NCBI GenBank assembly: GCA_902805475.1
Contig: CADCSX010000008.1
Coordinates: forward strand, 1,364,001 to 1,428,000
Origin: Entonaema liquescens
Lineage: Eukaryota; Ascomycota; Sordariomycetes; Xylariales; Xylariaceae
DNA: 64,000 bases
Direction of reading: 5' to 3'
A model generated the notes under the pieces. The model ran no database searches. It was not told where the DNA came from and worked only from the letters and a program-made list of their open reading frames with translations. Position 1 is the stretch's first letter, and the number at the start of each line of letters is the position of its first letter. Made by a program: the position numbers and the translations under genes. Positions 58,259 through 64,000 of this stretch are shown piece after piece.

Positions 58259-60160
58259 ATGGATGCATTCCTAGCCAAGCTATCCTACCACGCCACCAAC
58301 TATGCCATTAGGTCTTGTCTTGCTCTAACTTCAACTTATGTCATCCAGCAAGGTTCAAGATTAATCAAAGTATGAAATACCTACCCATTATTTATCACCT
58401 CGAAATAACCATGTTATAGGTGTCTAAGCTAATATGATGCTATCTAGACCGTTGACGACGACCCTCTACGAGCTGAATTGAGCCACTTACAACGACGGTT
58501 GGCTCGCAAGATCGAGGTAAGTTATATCCGTTAATGTCATCAACCATACCAAGGTAGCTAACTCCTCCAATAGCTCATCTCTCCCATTCTTGAATCTATC
58601 GAGTTCCGCTATTCTCGAGGAAACTCAACTCTAGAGGCTGTAGTGCAGACAGCACAAGAACTACGAGCCAATGTTGACTCACTGGGGAAGCGTCTCGAGG
58701 CTGCTGCCTTAGCAGACCAATCCCAGCAAAATGGAAAAGCTAAGGGCTCCGCAGCTACTGCGTCTGTGCGTCGTATGGAAATCAAGAATATCATTGCCGA
58801 TATTAAACAATTAATTGAGGATATTGATGATTCCATACCTTTGATCAATCTCTGGGTATCCGCAATCGGGGGCATCCAAACCCAACACTCGGCATTCTCT
58901 CCCTCCCGGTTGTTACAGGCTAGCATGCTTGTGAATGTCGGCGATACCCAGTACATTCTCAATCCCGGTAGACCCATGCAGATCGGCCCAGATTTTGTGC
59001 TATCTATTTACATGCTATTTCGTGCCCATGCTTCTCACGAAGACACAGCGGAGCCGTACGGTATAGAAGAGGGTCAACGTAAGCCGGTATGGCAAGAAGT
59101 CATCCACAAAGCCCGCGTCAGGCTCCGTAGGATACCACTCGAGAATAATGCTCCCGGGATGAACGGTAACATAGAGCATAACACATCGTATGTAACTTAC
59201 GCGTACCAGATTCAAATCGTGGAGGATCTAGACGACGGACGCGTTCATACAGTCGAGGATGGCGACGCGCGGCCGAGTTCTTACGAGGGTGTCTCTAGTG
59301 CTGGTATACGAGAATTTATCCCGGTCCACCAAATCTCAAAAATGTTCTACGCGGATGTTGGAAGGATTCTGAACATCAATAACGAAGATGGCGCCTCTCG
59401 CAGCCCCGTATTATTACTTAAAAGGGATGTGAAGGCAATACCTCCGAATCAAGGTCAACAGGACGATGCATACCTAGCGGACCAACAACAGTTGATTGAA
59501 GGCGCAGATGAGAGTATTGTATCTGATGGGACTTTAGAGGGCGACTCTCAAGACGAAATAGATCGTCAACTCGGTCTAGAGACCAAACTAATTAGACGGA
59601 GAATGGATAAACCCCTATCGGCAACATCCGCCAATTCCTGGAAACTCCCGCAGGACCTTGACCCCGCATGGATAGCTCTTGAAGTATTCGAGATGGACGA
59701 CGATGACAGTGATACGACGGACGATGAGGACGACCGCACGCCCGAAGAAGAGGATGAAGACGAATATAGAACAGGAAAAAACCAGCATTCAAACTTCCAC
59801 AATCCTCGTCGATTAAAAAATGCCACCCGTCCATCCGCCGATTCAAATCTCGTAACGCAGCTCAACCGCATGAGCATCGCCTCCACCCCCTCCCGATCAT
59901 CTTCCCGCAACTCAGGTACACTGGTCCCCGACCCCGGGAAATTCGACGAGGACTTACTGGAGCGATCGCCCTTCGGCGCCATCCAAACCTCGCTCTCGCT
60001 CCTCGAAATGATGCTCCGCTTGACAAGCCTGCAGGAGTTCGAGCAGACTACGCACCTCGCCATCCCTGACCACGTGTTAAGATTCTACCTAGATGAATCC
60101 GTCTCGCGGGCGGACGCCGATGCACCAGTTCACCGCGGCATTAGTAGGGAGCGGAACTGA
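58259..60160 (+). CDS. RanGTP-binding protein, YRB30 family
   Basis: Fungal RanGTP-binding protein of the type of yeast Yrb30, which binds Gsp1/Ran-GTP and takes part in nucleocytoplasmic transport. Exons 58259-58369, 58448-58516 and 58574-60160 are all in phase 0 and give 588 aa. The two short first exons carry MDAFLAKLSYHATNYAIRSC and DDDPLRAELSHLQRRLARKI. The main exon includes EFRYSRGNSTLEAVV, SPSRLLQASMLVNVGDTQY, GPDFVLSIYMLF and GLDEGQRKPVWQEVIHKARV-like text (here GIEEGQRKPVWQEVIHKARV), all characteristic of the family. A disordered acidic stretch (DDDDSDTTDDEDD) precedes a conserved C-terminal helix (LLEMMLRLTSLQEFEQTTHL). The promoter contains the TIR element at 57,475-58,063. Confidence 0.88.
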
Positions 60161-60709
60161 AATCAGCATAATGCTCAGGGGATCGAAATGACAGCTGAGA
60201 AAAGGTTACCGGATACTTACCCAATAAGGCTGAATCTAAAAAGTTGGTTACGCAGCAAACAAGTGGAATAAGTACTTAGACATAGACTCATGTAACGGTT
60301 ATGAAGAACTGGTGCCGGGCGTTCAAGTCGTAGGAAAGACAGACAGCCAACAAGGCCGTTAATCATAATGCAAAATTCCAAAAGAAAATTGACCATACAA
60401 TCGAAGAAATGCCTTCTATTTTCATTTATCACAGAACATTTATGGATTCTCCGAATACACTCTCAGATACATTAGGAGGTATAGAGAATACGTATTGATT
60501 CGCAACAACTCGAAATCAAACATGAATGAAAACTAGTTCATCCAAATTATCATAATTCATACGCACACTCTATCATACCAAGCCGAAACTCGTTATACAA
60601 GTCATACCAGCGGTAAGAGAACAGCAGTCTAAACTAGCCAGCTAGAAAAATATGCCTTCCGATAAGCCGCCCTCAGGGCCCTACGCACTCGTCAACCGCA
60701 TGATCACCC
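60161..60709. other. Intergenic, convergent 3' flanks
   Basis: About 550 bp between two convergent stop codons. Nothing recognised. Confidence 0.45.
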
Positions 60710-63700
60710 TTACCACCGGCGTCCGTAAATCGAGCTTTCATTTCCGCGTTTAGCCTTAGACCCAGAGCCTTTACTCCGCATGCCAGCAAGGGTACTCGAG
60801 ACGTCCTGGCGCACAACACTATTGAAGCTCTCTTCATCATCGTATGTACCCCTGGCACTAGCGCCTCCCGTGCTCTCGCGGCCGACATGTCCGAACAGGT
60901 CCATCATCTCCTTGAGGCCGAGCTTGAGGCTCTCCTTGCGGGCGCCGCCCTCGATGGTAGCCTCGGCGAGGAGTCGTTTCTTCTCCTGCAGTTCTAGGAT
61001 TCGTTCTTCGACGCTGTTCTCGACTATCAATTTGTACACGACCACGTCCACTGTCTGCGTGAGTCGGTGTACTCGGTCGATAGCTTGTTCCTCGACGAAC
61101 GGGTTCCAGAAGGGCTCCAGGATTATGACGCGGCTAGCTGCCGTGAGATTGAGGCCTAGCGCACCGCACCGCAGCGAGCAGAGAAGAACTCTGGTTTCAG
61201 GATCATTCCGCAGACAATTTAGTGCCTCCTCTCGCGCATCGTTCTTCATGCTTCCATCGTATCGTGTGTATTTAATGCCCTCCTTGCGGAAAAAAGGCTC
61301 TACTAGGTCAAGCATGCTAGTGAATTGCGAGAAGACGATAAACTTGTGCTCGTGTACTTCTTTGTGGAGTAGTGTGGTAAGCTGGCGGATCTTGGCTGAC
61401 GCGAGTACGTGGGGAGTCTTCTCCTTTGGCCGACCGGATCGGGAATATACCACATCGTCTTCCGAATCAGAATCGATTTCCGACTCGGAAATTCCTGTAT
61501 CGTCAGCTTCAGAATCGGATTGTGTTTCCGAGTCCGCGTCTTCCTCTCCATCACCTTCTCCGCCCTCATCCTCGCTATCTTCGAGTTTTGTTCGGCGCAT
61601 CTTAGACTGAATAACTGAGATAGATTCATCTTCAGTATCTGATTCTTCCCATGCTCGCTGTAGTTCCTCGGGCTTGGTATCTTTCCCGTCATCCACGATA
61701 AAGCTACTCATCTGGCTACCATCTTGTGTTTCCTCTTCCTCAGAGTCGTCTGAGTTGATAGTCTCGCCCTCGCCCTCAGCGTTCTCATCGTCCGTGCCGC
61801 CAGCTTTTCCTAAGCGTAGAGGACCTTGTTCATCACCAGAGACGATCCAATCAGCATCTTCCTCCTCCTCGTCGCTATCAAGGATCGCGCGGCGATTTCT
61901 GGGTTTGCGCTTCTTGACAACCTCGGTCTTAACTTTTTCAACCACCACCTTCTTAACTTTGGTCTTGGTCTTCTTTTTTCGCGTCCTCATCTTTGGTGCT
62001 TTTAGTTCTCCTCCGTCCTCGTGATGTTTGAAGTATTCCAGGTCTTCATAGCAAGCTTTGCATTTATCTGTACCAGGCTGGCGACTGTCGCGGTCAAGCT
62101 CCCAGCCGCAAATATCGCAGTGTTTCGCCTCGACGTCTAATCCGCCAAGAAGGTCTGCTAGGGCGTCGACATCGGCTTCAGCCTTCTTTGGCTTCGTTTC
62201 CTCAGAGAGGGCATCCTTGTCTTTTTCAAGTTTGCCTTCGACCAACTTCGGATGGTCACAGGCCTGTCGTAAACGCAAGAGGAGGACCAGGGCGCTAGCA
62301 TAATTGAGCTTACTTTTCATCATTGCCTCGATACTCTTGTCTGTTCGTTTTTCCAGTCTGTCGTAAAAGCGCCTCTCTGCAGGAGTAAATTCAGCTGCGA
62401 CTGTCACGACCTTTCGCTCGGTGACCTTGAAACTTGGTGCTTCGCCTTCTTCACCCTCTTTAGTTTTCTTTCCCCCAGTATTAAGAGCACCGGCCTTTTT
62501 TAGGATTTCTTTAGTTCTTCGTTTCATAAAACACTGTAGCAGACTGTGAAGGCGACGCATTGCCACTTCTCCTTTGCCGCCCTTCATAGGTATTTCAAAA
62601 TGTTCCTTCCATTCTCTAAGGTCGTCATAAGGCTTAATCCTAAGGAACTTCACTAAACTTTGTAGTTCATCCAAATTGTTCTGCATTGGTGTTCCTGACA
62701 AGCACCAACGATACACGCTTCGGAGTTCATAGCAGGCCTTTGTGGCCTTGGCGTTCCTATTCTTGATCGTATGTGCCTCGTCCAAGATGACACGATACCA
62801 ATGTAGACCGAAGCAACCAGTCTTAAGAGTATCTGTAGTGTGACCGTGCTCGGATACGAGAATTTGGTAGGTGGTGATTACTACATCGTATCGACGAAGA
62901 TCTTCGAAACGCTTGGTACGTTGGGGTCCATGATGCACAAGCACCTTTAATTTGTGAGATTCGGCAACTTTCTCCTTCAACTCTGCCTCCCATTGGCGAA
63001 TAAGAGCCAAAGGTGCAACGACCAGCGTCGTTTTTTCAACTCCTGGGTGCTTATTTGCTGGCTTCTGGTTGCTTAGAATCAGTGCTATTGATTGTAAGGT
63101 CTTTCCTAAGCCCATATCGTCGGCGAGAAGACCACCTTTAGGTACTTTCCCCTTTTTGACGGGACCTAGTTCACGACCTTTCATCCACTCCACTCCCTCA
63201 ACTTGATGCGGTAGGAGTCGAACACTAAGTCCTTCGACGTGTGATTTGTCTTCGTCGTCGTCTTCCTCTGTGTCCTTATCTTCCTCATCTTCTATGGAGC
63301 CTTCAAGTAAAGCCTTTATATCGGCGGCAGCTTTCTTAGGGTCGACATATGTGGAAAAGACGCCAGGTTGGCTGTAAATGGAAACTGGGGCGCCATCCGG
63401 AACCGATATTGGGTTATTAGCCGATCCTACCGGGCTGGATTCCATCGTGTTAAACATGGGAGCTGGAGGCGGCTTCTTATCCTTATAAGTAGGCTGCAGC
63501 GGTCCCGTGATCCGTTGGGGGCGGTGATGCTCTGGACGGTTTTTAGGTTGGATAAAAAGGTTTGCATATTTGTCTTCCATATTTCCTGATAGTACTCGAG
63601 ATTTAACAGCAGGTCTCGGGGCCGTGCTCGTGGATGTAGAAGGGTTAATAGACGTGAAACCTCCAGCATCCATATTCCCAAACCCTGGTGCCTTCTGACC

Positions 63701-64000
63701 GGACTGAGTTGAGGCCTGGTTTTGCGTATTCCCATTTCTTTCATTAGAACCCAAAGGACGCAAAGGCGCCTTGGGCGGCGCGTGTTCTTTTACCATGGTG
63801 GGATTATTCTGTCCAGGAATCACTATAGGATCAGCCGCGATCCAATCCTCTATTTCGCTGTCGTCTTCTCTAATATGAAAATTGTGTTTCGCGTGTTGAT
63901 GTCGTAGCTTGGGCGATTCAGGTCGTGTGGATCCAACACGGCCAGTTACAATCCAACTCTCTGCCCATATACTACGTCCACTCTTCTTTTCTTCTCGAAA
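60710..64000 (-). CDS. SNF2-family helicase/ATPase (Rad5/16-Uls1-like), 5' end outside window
   Basis: Large DNA-dependent ATPase of the SNF2 superfamily, probably nuclear and acting in chromatin remodelling or DNA repair. The frame is open from the stop at 60710 through the window edge at 64000, including plausible coding upstream of the first internal start (REDDSEIEDWIAADP), so the true N-terminus is outside. Over 1,090 codons are visible. Order: disordered N-terminus; acidic patch; helicase I (GGLLADDMGLGKTLQSIALI), DEAHTIKNRNAKA (DEAH box), CLSGTPMQNN; a zinc-binding insert CDICGWEL...CKACYEDLEYF in place of a full RING; a long K- and D/E-rich insert; then helicase VI region (FSQFTSMLDLVEPF, LCSLRCGALGLNLTAAS, EEQAIDRVHRLTQT). 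Subfamily assignment is tentative. Confidence 0.93.
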   Translation of the reverse strand, partial: FREEKKSGRSIWAESWIVTGRVGSTRPESPKLRHQHAKHNFHIREDDSEIEDWIAADPIVIPGQNNPTMVKEHAPPKAPLRPLGSNERNGNTQNQASTQSGQKAPGFGNMDAGGFTSINPSTSTSTAPRPAVKSRVLSGNMEDKYANLFIQPKNRPEHHRPQRITGPLQPTYKDKKPPPAPMFNTMESSPVGSANNPISVPDGAPVSIYSQPGVFSTYVDPKKAAADIKALLEGSIEDEEDKDTEEDDDEDKSHVEGLSVRLLPHQVEGVEWMKGRELGPVKKGKVPKGGLLADDMGLGKTLQSIALILSNQKPANKHPGVEKTTLVVAPLALIRQWEAELKEKVAESHKLKVLVHHGPQRTKRFEDLRRYDVVITTYQILVSEHGHTTDTLKTGCFGLHWYRVILDEAHTIKNRNAKATKACYELRSVYRWCLSGTPMQNNLDELQSLVKFLRIKPYDDLREWKEHFEIPMKGGKGEVAMRRLHSLLQCFMKRRTKEILKKAGALNTGGKKTKEGEEGEAPSFKVTERKVVTVAAEFTPAERRFYDRLEKRTDKSIEAMMKSKLNYASALVLLLRLRQACDHPKLVEGKLEKDKDALSEETKPKKAEADVDALADLLGGLDVEAKHCDICGWELDRDSRQPGTDKCKACYEDLEYFKHHEDGGELKAPKMRTRKKKTKTKVKKVVVEKVKTEVVKKRKPRNRRAILDSDEEEEDADWIVSGDEQGPLRLGKAGGTDDENAEGEGETINSDDSEEEETQDGSQMSSFIVDDGKDTKPEELQRAWEESDTEDESISVIQSKMRRTKLEDSEDEGGEGDGEEDADSETQSDSEADDTGISESEIDSDSEDDVVYSRSGRPKEKTPHVLASAKIRQLTTLLHKEVHEHKFIVFSQFTSMLDLVEPFFRKEGIKYTRYDGSMKNDAREEALNCLRNDPETRVLLCSLRCGALGLNLTAASRVIILEPFWNPFVEEQAIDRVHRLTQTVDVVVYKLIVENSVEERILELQEKKRLLAEATIEGGARKESLKLGLKEMMDLFGHVGRESTGGASARGTYDDEESFNSVVRQDVSSTLAGMRSKGSGSKAKRGNESSIYGRRW

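Noticed and set aside
60780..61610. 276-codon ORF on the + strand
   Set aside because: Lies antisense within the SNF2 helicase; serine-rich composition is the mirror of acidic and lysine codons on the true strand.

Overview
The window is nuclear DNA of a filamentous ascomycete (Pezizomycotina, most likely a Sordariomycete; a finer placement would be a guess). Evidence: genes with several 45-70 nt introns (GTAAGT donors, CTAAC-type branch sites), Zn2Cys6 regulators, a full fungal PAN2, an eRF3/SUP35 with a Q/N/Y/G-rich prion-like N-terminus, and AT-rich blocks whose repeat copies differ almost only by transitions, the signature of repeat-induced point mutation (RIP).

Left part (1-25 kb) is accessory in character. 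It holds the 3' end of a divergent pyruvate-carboxylase-like gene, a broken TauD/TfdA-type Fe(II)/2-oxoglutarate dioxygenase, a six-exon FAD monooxygenase, an AflR-type Zn2Cys6 regulator, an unrecognised 263-aa protein, a second Zn2Cys6 regulator, a nine-exon 14-TMS MFS exporter, and a third Zn2Cys6 regulator with a one-base frameshift. These are tailoring, transport and regulatory genes such as those in secondary-metabolite loci, but no PKS, NRPS or terpene synthase lies in the window. A RIP-mutated AT block, a 581-bp terminal-inverted-repeat element and a frameshifted HNH-nuclease gene follow, then about 3 kb without a convincing gene.

Right part (25-64 kb) is mainly core genes: PEP carboxykinase (9 exons), PAN2 deadenylase (11 exons, first intron GC-AG), mitochondrial ribosomal protein uS7m (reading frame broken in this sequence), a small three-exon dsRNA-binding-fold protein, nitronate monooxygenase, SUP35/eRF3, a YRB30-type RanGTP-binding protein, and a SNF2-family helicase that runs off the right edge. 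Between uS7m and the small dsRBD-like gene sits a 7.76-kb LTR retrotransposon. Its 131-bp LTRs align without gaps, differ almost only by transitions, and are flanked by the perfect 5-bp duplication GTCTC. RIP-decayed Ty3/Gypsy reverse transcriptase and integrase can still be read on the + strand. A second TIR element, PIF/Harbinger-like with a TTA duplication, lies upstream of the YRB30 gene.

Five separate small indels break four otherwise well-conserved genes (TauD-like x2, third regulator, HNH, uS7m). Most exon joins below were checked by phase: summed exon lengths are divisible by three for the intact genes and off by exactly the inferred indel in the broken ones.
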